Both the position numbers and the translations under genes were made by a program. Below, piece by piece: positions 33,001 through 46,734 of a stretch of 64,000 nt of DNA. Within the stretch, counting starts at the first letter, position 1. Each line of letters starts with the position of its first letter. The stretch is taken from NCBI RefSeq assembly GCF_022458985.1, contig NC_061779.1:11048501-11112500 (forward strand), written 5' to 3'. The DNA comes from Mugil cephalus. Taxonomy: Eukaryota > Chordata > Actinopteri > Mugiliformes > Mugilidae. A model generated the notes under the pieces. It had not been told where the DNA came from. It searched no databases and saw nothing but the letters and a program-made list of their open reading frames with translations.

Positions 33001-36000
33001 TAAAGGAAGCAGGACTGACCTTCTCACTCTTCTCCGTTAGTGTTTTTAAGTCAGTCATGAGTTTGGTGTTTTTCTTCTCCAGGACACTCTTGGCTTTGTT
33101 GAGCTCCTCCACACTGCTCCTCTCCTTCTCCAGCTCCTCCTTAACTTGACCCTGAATGAATAGGCACGATTTACAATACGCTAAAAACGTCAAGTCACAT
33201 AATAGCTCATTGTGTGCGTGTGTTTCCAGTTGGTCTAACCTGCTGCTTCTGCAGCTCCTTCAGGGTTTGTTCCTGCTGTTGGAGTTTCTGCTCTCGTTTG
33301 GCAAGTTCTTGCTCCAGAGATCCCCGACCCGTTTTCAGCTCCTGGATCTGGGCCTCCAAACCCGTCTGGTGGGTGCGGTTGGCAGCCAGCTCCTCCTGGG
33401 ACACGCTCAGTTTCTCCTCTGACGTCTGCAGACGGGAAGAGAAAAGGACTTGAAAGGGTTAAGGGAGACAAGCAATCAATTCATATTCATCAGTGTGAAT
33501 TTCTCCAAGTCATAAATAGTGATTGCACAAGTTAAACAATGACAGAGAATTTGTTAAAAGTGATAAAGGTTGACATGACTTCCTTAAAGCTTTCCTCAAA
33601 GCAAGAGCTAAGCTAGCCCAGCTTGAACATAAGAAAGCGACTCAGAAACGTCCCCTCTGATGACACAGTCTACATCACAGAGATGTCACTGAGATTTTCA
33701 AGTAATCCGAGAAACACGACGGTTATTTATTGTTTTGTTTTTTTTTAAACAGCACCAGAAAGTTCATTAACACAGATCACCATTGTTGCATTTTCTCTTG
33801 GAGAGTCCTAACGAAGACAAGGAACTGAGGGCAGACATGGTTATCTTCCTAGTGTTCCTGTAACTTGTATCTTCAGTACTTCTGAACATGATCCTTTATC
33901 AAGCTAGTGTGGTAATAGTATTATTTGTCCTCATTGCTTTCCGCTTTCTAATCCTCCCTCAGTTTGCTGAGTTTCTAAGTTGTCTTACTCCTAGTCACTA
34001 CAGGCTGCAGCCTACAGGGTCCAAACTAGGTAAATTATGCAAAAGGAGCCTATATCACAGCTTTACCTTATAGCTGTACCTTTACCATTTGTTTTGTTAT
34101 ATATATATATATAATAGTTTGCAACTCGTTTACAAAGAACTGCATCAGATTCTTCTTAGTTAGGGGGTTTCGTCTCATTCAGCACCAGTGTCAGACATTT
34201 GGTTTAGCATCGTTGTCTTCTCTACTACTAACAGTTTCATTGCACATTAAACACTTCTCTAAAGAAATGTTCAGTTTTCCACTGTGTCTGTAATATTCTG
34301 GATTCACTCGCTATGGTTTGTCTCTGGTTTGGCAAAAGTTTTCTTTTAATCTTGTTGTTGTAGGGACTCTGCAGCGCCGCCTACTGTTAAAAGTGAACAG
34401 TACAATACAGGCCAATTTTAAAATTGACCACCATATTGGCACAGACACCAGATTATGTAATACTAATAACAATAATGTACCTTCAGGTCTTGACGCAGGG
34501 CAGAAACCTCAGACTCTTTGCCGTAGAAGTCAGACTGAAGCTTGGTGAGGTTTGCCTGGCTTTGCTCCAAGGCCTTCTGAAGCTCCGCCGTCCGGCTCTT
34601 CTCAGATGCGAGCTCTTGGCTGAACCCTGACACCTGTGCCCTCAGATTACTCTCCTCTTCTGCCTGGAAGTTCACGCATGTATATTAGAGGCTTTAAGGT
34701 GATCACCGATCCCTTAATGACACATCTCAGACACGAATACAGTTTATAACAAATAGTTGGAAATGCTACTTACTTTCTTGACACCAGCTTCCTGTAGCTC
34801 TGACATTCGGCCTTTCAGTTTTTTAATCTCCTCTTCTAAGGACCCCTGGGTCGTCTTTAATTGCGCCCGCAGCTTCTCCAACTCGTTCTCCTTTTCCTTC
34901 AGCGCCCCCTGAGTCTTTGAGTGCTGCTGCTCTAATGAGGTCAGCTGCACTTTCAGCTTTTTCTCCGCCTGACATTTTCAGACACACAACACACGTTGGG
35001 GCGTTGAATTTCTAAGGACAATGGTTGATCTTCCCACTTTTTCTTCCGTTTGTTTTTTTTTTCTCCGCAGCCTTACCTCTCTCATCTGCTCCAGCTGCTC
35101 TTGAGATTCTTTCATCGCCTTGGAGGTCGCCTCGTTATTTTTGAGAAGCTCCTGTCTCGTCTTTTCGTTGACCTTTTCCTGGGGATTAAGACAAATTAAT
35201 GTGAGTCACGAGCTGGTATTTTAGGCAGGTGGTTATTTCTTGTTCCTTCTGTGAAAACAAAACTCAGGAAATAAGGCTGAGCTGCATGTGAGCCGCCCAC
35301 CTTCTCCTCCATGGCGGTTTTATGGTTCTTCCTCTCCGTGTCCAGTTGACTCCGACTCTCTTTCAGTGCCTTATTAGCCTTTCCTAAGCTCTCCTGAGTA
35401 GAAGTCAGCTCTTTCTTCTGCGCATCTTTCTCCTGTCGTGCCTTTTCAAGGTCTGCTGCCAGACTCTGAGCTTTCTTGTCCAGCTCCGCATGCTGAGCTT
35501 TTCCCTCCTGGGTCACCTTGTCCAGATTCAGCTTCAGAGCAGCGATCTCCTGCTCTCCGCGCTGCAGTTGCTGCTGAACGTCACCCAAAGAGGCTGCCCT
35601 TTTCTTTAATTCCTCCTGCAGAGTTGCACCACTTTACAGAGGAAACACATACATCTTGAATTAGAAGGTTATCTACTGCGGAATAAAATAGTTACTGGGG
35701 GTATCGCTTAAATTTATGATCAAAACGAATACGCCAAATTGATCTCACCCTGCTTTTTCCGCTTCCAGTGACCGCTGCAGCTCCTTCACTTTCTGTTTCG
35801 CCTCTGAATTCTCCTTCTGAAGCTTTTGCACTTCCTGCTGCACCTGATCCCGCGTGGCCTGCGCCTCCCCTACCTGCGACTCCAGTTTCTGCCAGATCAA
35901 AACACCATGTTCACTTATCAAAAACAGCGCATCCGAGGCGTCAGAGGCACTAAACATGAGGACGTAAAGAAGCACAAACACAAACCTTAGTGAGCCCCTC

Positions 36001-39000
36001 CAGCTGCTCTGTACGCTGTTCTGAGGCCAGTAGCTTGTCTTTGCATTCCTTCAGACTACTTTCCAGCTGAGTGCACTGCTCCTGTCTCTCTTTGAGCCTC
36101 TGGGCCTTCTCCTCCAGCTTCTTCTGAACTTTATTTAGCTCCTACACAAGACAGCAAAGGGAAGAGGATCACAGCGTTAAAAACATGAAGAGGGAAAGGG
36201 AAAAAAAACAACAACAGAGAAGTCAAAGAGTGACTCCTTCCAATGATTTGTACTTTCAAAGGTAGTAAAAACAGCATAGTAAAAGGAAACTGCAAAAGAT
36301 TCGACACGTGTGCCACAGAAAGCAAGCTAACCTGCTGTTTGTCCTGCAGCGCATGTTGAGCCGTCTCCAGGTTGTTCTCCAGGTTGGCCTTCTGTGCAGC
36401 CTTCGCCGCCTCGGCAGACAGTAACAACTCGGTCTTTGCCTTCAGCTGAAGGAAAAAAACAAGCAACATTAACTTGGTGCAATCGCTGTTGAAAAACAGA
36501 ACCCGTGCCATCATATGCTCATTCAGAGGCTTGCCTGAGCATCCAGCTGGGCCACTTTGTCCTTGCTGTCTGTGAGCTGGGCGGTGAGTTCGGAGACCGA
36601 GGTCTCCAGGGTGTGAGCTCGGTCCTGAGCTGAACGCAGCAGAGTCTTCTGCTCCTGGACCTGCTTGTGCAGGTTATCCTGGGCTTGCTTGTTGCTCTCC
36701 GACTGGTTCTTCAGCTTGTCCGTCAACTGTGTCACCTTCGAAATCAACATACGAAAAAAAAGGTTAGAAGCTCAGGCAGGGACCATATAGTCTGTCACTG
36801 TGACATTCAGCTCTCTACATGAAGCTTGTTTATGATCGACAAATCTAAATGCACCTGCTCTTGTAGTGCGTGGTTCTTCTCTTTTAGCTGGTTGAGGACG
36901 GCCGTCTCTCCCTCCCCAGCCTGGATCTTGGCACACAGGTCCTCCCGCTCCGCTTCCAGCTGGCTCACGATGTCTTTACTCTTCTGCAGCAGAGCTTCCA
37001 AGTTCTGGATCTTCTGGTCCTTGTCCCCAATCTGACGCAACACCTGCTCCAGGTCATTCTACAGCACGAAACACGAGGACGTTTGGTATTTTGCCCGACA
37101 GACTGGCCTGTCTAACTTGTGACAGTGGATAGCATATGATGACAGAAAGTTGTTACACATGGTAAATATAAAAGATGTGCGGTTTACTGGCGAGTAGTAC
37201 CTGAGCCTCGCGGAGTTTGCCGTTGGTGTTTTGCTGCAGCGCCTGCAGCTCCTGGTGCTGCTGCTTGGCTTTCTCCAGCTGGTGCTGCAGGTCTGTGTTC
37301 TTACCGGCACTTTCCTTCAACTGAGGCAAGACACAGAAGCAGTGTCATTTATTTTTACTCTATCTGCCCCCCCACATGCTTTTTTTTTCTTTAAACAAGA
37401 CACTAAAACACGTTTTCTGCATGTTATGGTATATTTTTCCACATTCTCCTGTGCTTCAGTCACTCTGCAACTCAGTTTTAGCCTAAAATACAAACTTATA
37501 CATCTGTACATCTGTACAGTGCGTGAGATACATGTCATAATAGACATTCTCAGATATGTTCATGCACAATCACTTTGATATCTGCTCCATCCTGTTAACC
37601 AACACCATTCCACCTACCTGCTCTTCTGCACGTGAGAGTTTGAGCTGCAGGTCGGCCGCTTGCTGCTCGCGGTCCTTCAGCTTCTCCCCAGACAGCTGTC
37701 TCTGTTCTTTCAGACGACCTTGGACCTCACCCAGCTGCCTCTCTGCCTCCAACAGTTTGGTGTGCAGCTAGAAGAGTAAGATAGTGGATGATTTAATGAA
37801 GAAAACTGATGTAGTGTGGCTACCTCACAGTACATCACAACCGTGTATTCACAGTTCATTAATGATGCATGTGAAAATATATAGTAACGGCATTTGATAA
37901 TGAACCAGTTACTTCATCACTTAAAAACGTAAACAATACATCCTTTATTAGAATTAATAATAATTTAATAGTAGGCTATTTCTGTTAAATTAATTATGCT
38001 TAGTGTGTGTTTGTTTGTATTATGTGTTCAAATAATATAAATGCCAATCTAAAATAACTGAATGAAGCAGGTTACACTAACACCACCATCAGCTGATGGT
38101 GCTCAGTGAGTCACCTTGAACCTGTACTGATACTGAAGAGTCTTCCCCTTTAACCAGGATGTCATTGTTTCCATCCTTTGGGGTTGACGCTGTCACTACA
38201 TCTACATCAACTCATCCAGTAGAGTCCAGAAGCCTATATAATGAGCTTTGACAACTTTTTACCTTTTTCCTGCCTTACTCACCTGACTGATCTCAGACTG
38301 CTGCTGAGCACCTTGGCTTTCCTTTTCTTCCCTCTGCTGCTCCAGCTGTTTCCTCTCCACCTTCAGCTCCGCGTGTTTCACCTCCAGCTCTGCAACCTCG
38401 TTCTTCAGCTTTCCCACCTCCTCAGCCCTCTCCGTGAGCTCCGCCTGGGCCTTCTGCAGCGAGGCCTCGGCCCCCGCCGCCCGGGCCTGGAGCTCCTGCA
38501 CCTCCGACTCCCTCTCCCTCAGGCTGTCTTGAAATCCCTTCTTGGCAACTTTCTCCGCTCCCACGTGCTCCTCCAGTTCTTGATACTCCTTCTCCTTACG
38601 TGCAAGCTTTTCGGATAGGCTCTGTGAGGGGAAAAAAGAAAAGAAACATGAGGCTGGCACCCACTGGCTACCGAGTAATTGGAGAATTACAGGAGTGAAC
38701 ACAGTCTCTGAACTGGACTCAAAGCCAGGGAGCCTAGTTTGACAAACTAAATCATTTTGTTCTGGTGTTTCTTGAGTGGGCAACATCTCACGAAAGACTA
38801 GAACGCCTGACAATGTTTGAGAGGTTATTCAGCTATTGTTAGAGTCACTAATTAAGCCGCGCTGGACCACGGGCCATTTGTCTTTCTAAATCCAAACCGT
38901 TTGCGTGATAGGAGCTGCAACAAGTAACCAACACCTCGCGCGATATGAGCAATGGAAAAGAACAGTCGCTTGTCAAGAGGCGAGAACAAAGTGTGATATG

Positions 39001-40156
39001 CCATTTCTAGAGGCCGGTTTACGACACAGGTCTGTGCAGCACTTGTCCCGCTGTAAGCCCTGCCAGTAAACTTGGCACCAGGGTGATAAAGAACAAAATG
39101 TTGTTAATAGCGCAGCATGCCGCTAACTAGGGAGTGTGACAGGGCACCTGGACTTCACAGATGTCCAATAAAACCTCTGCAGCTGAAAAACAGTAACAAC
39201 CCTCTCCGGAGACTCTCCTCCTTCTCACAAACCTGTTGCTATTTTTCCTCTTGTGTTATTGTTACAGGTTCACGTTGTGTGTCTGCTTTCTAATCCTGGA
39301 GTTAGAGACCAATGAAAACCCCCCGCTGGGTGTTCACCGGCCTGTCCTTAGTCGTAAACCTTTGTATCTCGCTCCCCGTTCCAGCATTTTTTGTCCCTAG
39401 CTCATGAGATAACTATCTGTGTCAGGTGTGCGGGTGTCCTGTTGCGAGGAGAGGAGGCACGCAGGGGGGCATCGCACGGGGGGATACAGTACTGTAATCC
39501 TCCTTTTACCCGGAAACCCACTTGGCTGGGAGACCATTGGCGAGTCTGATGTGGGAGGATTTAATCCCTGGCAGTGGCCCTGCGCTACATTCTCCTGTTC
39601 CCACCGCACCAGCACCATTACCTGTGATTGTATTTCAGCCCCAGCGATAGAGCTGGCAGTGCAGCGATCCCCCTGCTGGTTTAATTATAGTGTTGCTTGT
39701 AATTTTTGTCAACACGTCTCGGCCGACGAAGACGGCTGGTGACAGCGGGGGGAATTGCGACGGGACCTGATGCTGAGCAACAGACGAAGGTTTACAGGAA
39801 CTGAGGGGCAGCTGGCTAACGACTATTAACAGTTCTCTGGTTAAAGCAAATCCTACACATTCTTATTGCGGAACTAATATCACGGTGGACGTGTTTGAGC
39901 CTGCAGCGTTTTTTTTTGTGTTTTTTCCCCGAATCAGAAAACGGTCACGTGTCTGTGAACTCCCTAGTGGCAGGTGTGTTTGAGTTACCTGACTTTGCTG
40001 CTGCAAATTATTCAGATTACTCTGGAGCTCGTGGATCTGCTGCGTGTAGACGGCTGCCTCCTGAGGGCCCTTCTCCAGCTCCGCTCTAAGTTGGGATATG
40101 GTCATCTGGAATACAACAGGCACAGGTGTGAAGACCCTTTCTGAAGAAAGCATTTA

Positions 40157-40211
<55 letters not shown>

Positions 40212-43200
40212 ATGAAAAAGAACTAAGCGATACTGAGAAGAACAAACACCAGAGGAAAAAAAACAAAAAAAAAAAAACAGCACCGATAAGAAACAACCAG
40301 GCTTCACTTGCAAAAAAAAACAACAAAAAAAACACACATTACACAAAAATTAGAAAGATTTTTGAGGAGAGAAGAAAAATATAATCTGAAAATCAAGCAA
40401 AAAGTAAAAATCTGGGACCAAGCTCAAACGACGTGTTTTACCTCCAGCTTACGAATCTTGAGTATTGTGAGTGTTGCAGATACAGTGTAAGAGAAACATG
40501 AGAAGAAGAAGAAGAAGAAGAAGGAGGAGGAGGGAAGGGAGAGAGACACACACAGGTAAGTCGTCACACAACAGAAAGCAGCCAGTCTGCAACACAGAGC
40601 TGCTGTGGTCAGAAGACAAAGCACAAACCTAAATACAATGTCAACTCCGGCACCTATTATATTAGTCGCAGCCTGCGGACGCCAAGAAGTGTGAGTTTGT
40701 ACTGTAGAACTTAAAACTCTAGGCTGATATGCAGCTACGGCTTAAAAACCTCCTCCAGTCCTTTTGAGATAATCTGCAGACAGAGAAGTTCAGGGCCAGA
40801 CGCTATCTAATGGAGCCCTATAAACACTCCTCTCCTTCTGGCATCAAAATGCAGGAAATAAGGCTGAATTATTCACCAGGCGCTGAATTAGGCACAAAGC
40901 CATCTGGCATGAGAAAACGACCGAACATCAGAACTATTTCACATCTTCTGGAGATTTGCGAACTGAGGTAAAATGTTGAAAAAGTTAAATTAGAAATGCA
41001 CTGTTTTGTAGATGAGTTTGTAAACCGCAGAGATTAGCGTGCAGCTTTGAACGTGTGACGTGAGGGGCGGGAGAGCGGCAGCTCATGTTGCAACAGGTGT
41101 TTTGGCCTCCTGACCTCTGAGGTAGTGTAATTAGCCTGCAGCTGTTCGTAGTGGTTTTTGAGGCGTTCGGACTCCTCCTCCCTCTCGCGGGTCATGCTGT
41201 CCATCAGGGTCTGAACCTGCACCAGCTCCTTCTGCAGAACCTCCACATCCTCCACTCCCGGCCGCTGCAGCTAGGGGGCAGAGCATTAAAGTGTTAACTC
41301 CTTCAAAAATATTTCATACGTGCGTTCAATACTCTACTGGAGTACGTTAGAGACCATTTGAGACAATGTCCAAATGGTACAACAATCTGCAGGGCTTAAA
41401 GTAAAAAAAATTTTAAAAAACCTGAGCCTGAACTTTTTTATTCAATTAGCAATTTAACCATTTAATTCAGTTTCAATTTATACAAAAACAACAGTAAATC
41501 ATATTCTAACTCTAAATTCCCAAAATTAATAATGTTTAATGTTAATTATTATTTTTACTATTTTATTTCCATTGTTTGCAGTTATGACACACGCTTCATA
41601 AATTTACTCTCCATCTTTCCAACAAGTGACTTAGGTGAAAAAACTCAGACTTGGATGATGCCTTCACAAAACTCAGGAATTCTATATTCCAAGTCCGAAA
41701 CTTCAGACTTCAGATATCATAGCGTTCACGAGAAAATAGTTTGGTATGTTTTCACCGTTTGCTGAATGTTAAAATATGTGCAGCACCTATTTACTTTTTA
41801 CTTAGAAGCAGTAATTTCCAAGTTTGACAACTCAGAGCTCATTTTTTTCCCCCAAGTTGTCTCGAATGCAGCATCAGCTGCAGCTGGATCTCAACCAAGC
41901 TTTCCAAGAACCATCCCCACCCTACTTGTGATTGGCAAGTGATGCTAGTGACGAGAAAGCTGCATTGCTCTCATTCCATTGGTAGGTGAACTCAATTGAC
42001 TGCTTGAACCTGACAATGTCCTGCATCAACAAGTTTTTTTTTTAATCGCGATCAAACGCCACACGCTGGAGAGCCGGCATGGTGCCATAGATACTTTAAG
42101 CCCTGGATCTGTGCCTGCTCTAGGTGAGATACACATCAGGAGTAAAAGCTAGTGGCATCAAAATCAGGCAGTACACTGCTGATAATGATGTAAAATCAGC
42201 ATCACCTGATTGATGGTCTGTCCGTTTATTAAACATGGCCATTGCTAAGGGGCCCTGTTCCCAAAATGAAGCTGAATGTTTACTAGATATTTAGTCAGAC
42301 TAAAGTAAATGATCCAAAATCAATAACAAAAAGCTGCTGTAGGAAGTCTTTCAATTAAATTTCCTGAGCATTTTTCCCATAAATTGTACTCAAGGGTCAC
42401 ACGGATGATGATGATGATGCACTCGACTATGGACCATTAGAGAAGGAGCTGACAACCGAGGTAAGCGCACTGAGATCAGATCACTCACATCTAACCTGGA
42501 GGCACCATTAGAGTGTGTTTATGTACCAGCTCTGTTTGCAGCCTCTCGTTCTCCTGCTTCTCTTTCTGCAGTTGTTCGGACAATTTGGCGAGCCTCTGAT
42601 CCGCGGCCTCTCGGAGGCTCTTCTCCTCGTCGTAGCGCGACTTCAGGTCTGCGGTTTTCAACAATTCAAAAGAAGAGAAAGCGCATTTAGTAATACGCAC
42701 ATCGTACACCACGCAATCACGTCGTCAGAGCCGCGACGTGAGGAACGTGAAACAACTTGTGTCGAACCCGATAAAACCCGGTGGATGGACGGTACTGATA
42801 GTAAAAGAGACACACAGGCATAGTTGGTTTTGTGGCGCCCACACTAACCTACTATCTCTGTGGCCAGCTGGGCAGCCTTCTGCTCAAACAGGTCTTTCAT
42901 TTGTTTTATGTTGAACTTTTCCGTCTCTGCTTCATTCAACTTCTTCTCAAGGGCTGAAACAGAAAAAACAGCACGTATTAAGAACTGATGACTTCACTTA
43001 TTTTCAACCAATATTTGAAATAATGATAATGTTCAGTACCTGAATCCTCTGGGACCACCGGCCCATCGTTCTGTGCAATTGAGGAGGAAAATAGAGGAAC
43101 ACACACAGTAAGATTAGGCATCGTCAGACTTTAGGAAAACATTTTCTTTTCAGAAATCCACCTCTTTACTATAATGCATGTTAAATATCTTGAAGGATTT

Positions 43201-46200
43201 ACTTGCTTCAGCTGTCCTTGCACTTTGTCTAATTCCTTCTTCAGCTCTCCAGAGAACCATCTTTCCTCCTAATCAGGGGGGGGGGGGGGAGGCACAGACA
43301 CACAATCAAGCATGTGCACAAACAATCACACACATACACAGGTCAAAAAATGTACCTTGAGAGAAGCGTGCAGGTCCTGAACCTCTTGCCGCAGCATTGT
43401 GAGGTCTTCTCTAAAAAGGAGGAAGCAGTGTGCTCGTGAAGATGCACAAAATAAAAGTAGCAGTCTAAAAGCTCACAGTGAGGTCAGAGTCAGGTGCAGA
43501 AAATATCAAATTAAGTCTCACCGAGTCGGGGCCACGTGAGCAGGGAGGTCTCCGGTGTCGTGGAACAGCTCATAGTGCTTGAACAGCTCCTCCGCCGAGT
43601 TGTGAGATTTCATGCATTGAGGACAGATGAAGCCCTGCACACAGAGACGTGTCGTCAGAAAACAACGTCACATCGAACAGCTTCTGTCCTGCAGTTCAAC
43701 TTGCGCGCCACAAATAGTAGAAGAAGTTCTCAGACGGGGATCTACTTCACCTCAGAGGTCTGATCGTGGTTGAGGTCGGTGGCGGGCTGCTCTGACTCCG
43801 CATTCTGGGACCCTCCCTTCCCAGGGGTCTGCAGGACAGAAAACGAGGCTTCATTATTATGAATGTGCACTATACAATAAATATGTTTACGTATTTACTG
43901 AGCTGGATGCATGAGGGAGGCAGTTAAACAATCTTGTGAAGCAGATTTACTACAAATTAGTAAAAGTATAAAACGTTCTGTTCCCATTATATCTACATTA
44001 TATGCACAAAATGAACACACTGTCCACATCTGGGTAAATGTTGGATGAAGAAAACATTTACGAGGCAAAAGGCCGCGCAGAAAAAAAAAAAACTACGCTG
44101 GTTGTGACTTTTTAGCTTTAAGCAAATATTGTGGAAAAGATAAGAACCAGCCCGTGATGTGTTCTCTTTTTTCTTTCATATCATGAAATACCAACACTGT
44201 AGTGTGAGACTTTTCCTCAGCTTCCTTGTTTTTGCAGCTTTGAGTTAAAGCTGATGTAATTAAAATGTTACCGACAACAGAAATAATTATATAGTGGCAC
44301 ATACACTGTGTCTGTTCTTCTCATGGATAGTTATTGAGGGTATTTTAATAAAGTTGTTCCCTGCCTCAGCAATTTCTCGCACCCTCAACTTTACTTTCTT
44401 CGAGTTACTTGTTGAGAAATTTTCTTAGTCTTTTTAGTGCATTTTCTGCAAGATAAAATAAGCGACAAACTTTCTGAATAATTTTTTCAGGAAAGTATTT
44501 CTCCGTCTACTTCCAAGGTGCATGGGGGAGAAAAATAAATATGAAGAGGTCCCAACTGGATGCATTTTGATCCGTGTCGCTGGAGTCTTGACCTCTTCAG
44601 ATAACTGTTTAAATGCAGGGGATTATGCTGCAGCTCAGTTTGACTGTTAAACATTATGTGGCTTTTACAATTAATACGAAGCTCTGGGCAAAGTTCAAGA
44701 AGGAGGATCTCTACCCACATCCTCCGTTTCCGTTCTTCATTCACACTTTCTCTGTCACTTGCCTTGTCTTCAAATTCACCTCAAACGTCTCTATCCACTA
44801 CCTTAATGTGGGATTTAGCTCCATGATGATACCTCTCACCTGACCCCCAAAATATTTAATCTCATAAGCTCGTCTTACTTAATCGATTTTGCTCTCCACT
44901 TACTTCTTATTATTAATATGCTGTAATTCACTTGCTGGCTTCAAGTGTTTACACATGAGTAGCTCTAAATATTATGTAGACATGCAGCAGGCAATTGGCC
45001 TGTTTATACTAACCAATGCACACTGTAATTTAGACCCTTACAAGGAGGGAAGTGGAGGCACGCTATCTGGTGAGCAAATATAAAGGGTCGTCAGGAGTTC
45101 GTTCAGTGCATTGGCCTTTAGTTCAAGCACGTTATAGTAGGTAGATGCACCCACCACAGAGGGATCCATTCACAAAATGGTTGTGAGCTGGTGATACATG
45201 GATCCAAAACATGCGCTTGAGTGTTTATATTGACAAATAAAGCTGCATCACTGAGCAACCTTTAACCCTAGTAAAACACATTGCATACACAAACAAGAAC
45301 TGCACTGCCTTTAAAGCAATAAAAATAATATTACTAAGTACAACATGTAAAATAAATCATCTACTAATGTACAATAATGAGACATTCACTCCTTTAGAAA
45401 TTTATTATACAGAGTGTTGGGATTTATATTCATAGTCAATAATATATTTACAGCCAACGTGTTTTATCCTTTAAATAATAATAATAATAATAAAATAAGA
45501 ATAATATTAACTCAGTAGTGCTAAACATTTTTCACCTACGGGACAGATTTTAAGTACAGACTGTCTGGCATCTGATATCATAATGTGCTTTTGATATTAA
45601 TTAAAAAAAAAAAAAAAACAGGTTTGTTTGAACTACAGCGCTTCTCAACAAATTTAACTATTACTTCGGTTTAAATATTTCCAGTTAATTTCCAGTCTGA
45701 TCATCTGTGACCTAAATAAACGTGTCGAGATCACGTCCATGACAAACAGGCCGTAACTTCAAAGGGTACACAATGACGCGGTTATGGTAAATGTAGTCCT
45801 TAGAGGAAGCTAGCCAAGTAGCTAACCTCTGGTCCTTTTCCGCACTTGTAACTTAAATGACAAGCATGCAGTTTATCCCATCATGACGCCACTAACACTA
45901 GGAGGGGCTCGGTTATTTTAAACACGTATTTATTTCCATATTGTGGCCAGGAAGCTGACACAGGACTTCCCTACAGTGAGCATGAGGCTAACGTCAGCGT
46001 TAGCATGTCATGAGTGGACGATGAATTAACATAATGCTGTAACAAAGGAAATAAGCTGTTCCAGTGAGCAGATATGTTAGCTAGCTATGGTGCTCATCAA
46101 CAGACGAACTATGTAAAGGTGTTCGCGTTAGGTGTAAATATATACACGGGTGCTAGCTTCACCTCCGTAGCATCTATCAACTGAACCAAGTTAGCGTTCA

Positions 46201-46484
46201 ATGGCTAGCTGTGGCAACCTAACACAAGAGCGCTTGATATGTTGACTGCGACCTGACGGGGGAGCGGGGCCGTCGCCGTCGAGGAATTCCCGTTAGCTAA
46301 CAATAAAAAGTATCCGCCCATTAGCGACGCGTCGCGTTTCAAAACACGCGTCCCCGTCATGAAAGCAGACGTGAACAGGCCCGTGTCTCCCAAGGAAAAA
46401 CGACTCGATTTAAGCAAACAGACGCGACCATGATTCACGTTTGTCGGCCGTCAAACTCACCATTTGAAGTATCCGTCTGAGCAT
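29730..46484 (-). CDS. eea1: Early endosome antigen 1
   Basis: Rab5 effector that tethers early endosomes by binding Rab5 and PI3P. Exons, 5' to 3': 46461-46484, 43751-43828, 43522-43634, 43356-43410, 43203-43268, 43040-43070, 42849-42953, 42527-42648, 41115-41270, 39989-40105, 38283-38621, 37618-37767, 37201-37320, 36855-37058, 36535-36735, 36332-36445, 35986-36141, 35749-35888, 35301-35631, 35077-35178, 34774-34968, 34481-34663, 33240-33425, 33020-33151, 32559-32744, 32238-32476, 30334-30454, 29946-30044, 29730-29852. They sum to 1395 residues, close to human EEA1 (1411 as remembered). The start MLRRILQM matches the human MLRRILQ. A C2H2 finger spans residues 38-59, heptad-rich coiled coil about 60-1320, and FYVE 1333-1395. 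Middle exons match strongly (LRQIGDKDQKIQNLEALLQK). The intron after 36535 uses a GC donor. Exon 42849-42953 needs donor GTTAGT rather than the nearer GTAGGT to keep frame. Confidence 0.97.
31311..32083. mobile_element. Nonautonomous DNA transposon (MITE-like) with terminal inverted repeats
   Basis: TAAAGGTCCCATATTAT at 31311-31327 is repeated exactly, inverted, at 32067-32083. If the outermost TA pair is the target duplication, the repeat is AAGGTCCCATATTAT, a Tc1/mariner-style arrangement. About 770 bases, no transposase. It sits in the eea1 intron between exons at 32238-32476 and 30334-30454. The same ends are familiar from many fish genomes. Confidence 0.75.
40160..40208. repeat. (TA)n microsatellite, about 49 bases
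   Basis: A pure TA run in the eea1 intron between exons at 41115-41270 and 39989-40105, only about 55 bases upstream of the latter's acceptor in transcription order. Length is likely polymorphic. Confidence 0.95.
40499..40535 (+). repeat. GAA/GGA purine repeat
   Basis: GAGAAGAAGAAGAAGAAGAA passes into GGAGGAGGAGGG. It lies in the same eea1 intron as the TA repeat and gives a polypyrimidine (TTC) run on the transcribed strand. Confidence 0.85.
43522..43634 (-). CDS. eea1: eea1 N-terminal C2H2 zinc finger exon
   Basis: Encodes GFICPQCMKSHNSAEELFKH then YELFH. Cys38, Cys41, His54 and His59 give a C-x2-C-x12-H-x4-H finger. In the human protein this finger binds Rab5, as I remember it. The exon ends in phase 2 (CG) and joins A at 43410. 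Confidence 0.93.
45474..45492 (+). repeat. Short (ATA)n repeat
   Basis: AATAATAATAATAATAA within the large first intron of eea1 (43829-46460). The rest of that intron is AT-rich with no recognised element. Confidence 0.8.
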
Positions 46485-46725
46485 GGCCTCGACCGCGTTT
46501 GTCCCGACCAAAATAAAACCGAATCAGTTATCCAAATGCAAAGTTTACGTCTGTGAACAGCGAACACCTGACCAGGCTCAGACAGCGGCGGCGGATGGGC
46601 GGGTCATCATGGAGAGAGGATGGCAGAGCAGGATACACACTCAAACCAATTTATTATTAAAGATTAAAATAACTGCTGCAATGGCGAAGACAAAAAAAAA
46701 GAGAAAAAGAAAAAAAACAGGGATT
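46170..46725 (-). promoter_or_regulatory. eea1: eea1 promoter and CpG-rich first exon
   Basis: CG dinucleotides cluster from about 46230 to 46610, spanning exon 1, the start of intron 1 and the upstream side (for example GACGCGTCGCG at 46325-46335). A GC box, GGGCGG, lies near 46597-46602, with GCGGCGGCGG just before it. This is a typical TATA-less housekeeping promoter. Only about 250 bases separate the ATG from the presumed end of nudt4. Confidence 0.6.
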
Positions 46726-46734
46726 TATAAATAA

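Noticed and set aside
38259..38813. Whole 184-codon frame as one eea1 exon
   Set aside because: Homology and splice sites limit the exon to 38283-38621. The upstream part is intron that happens to be open.
40160..40208. CRISPR-like or tandem gene repeat
   Set aside because: It is a simple TA dinucleotide run in a vertebrate intron. No spaced direct repeats exist anywhere in the window.
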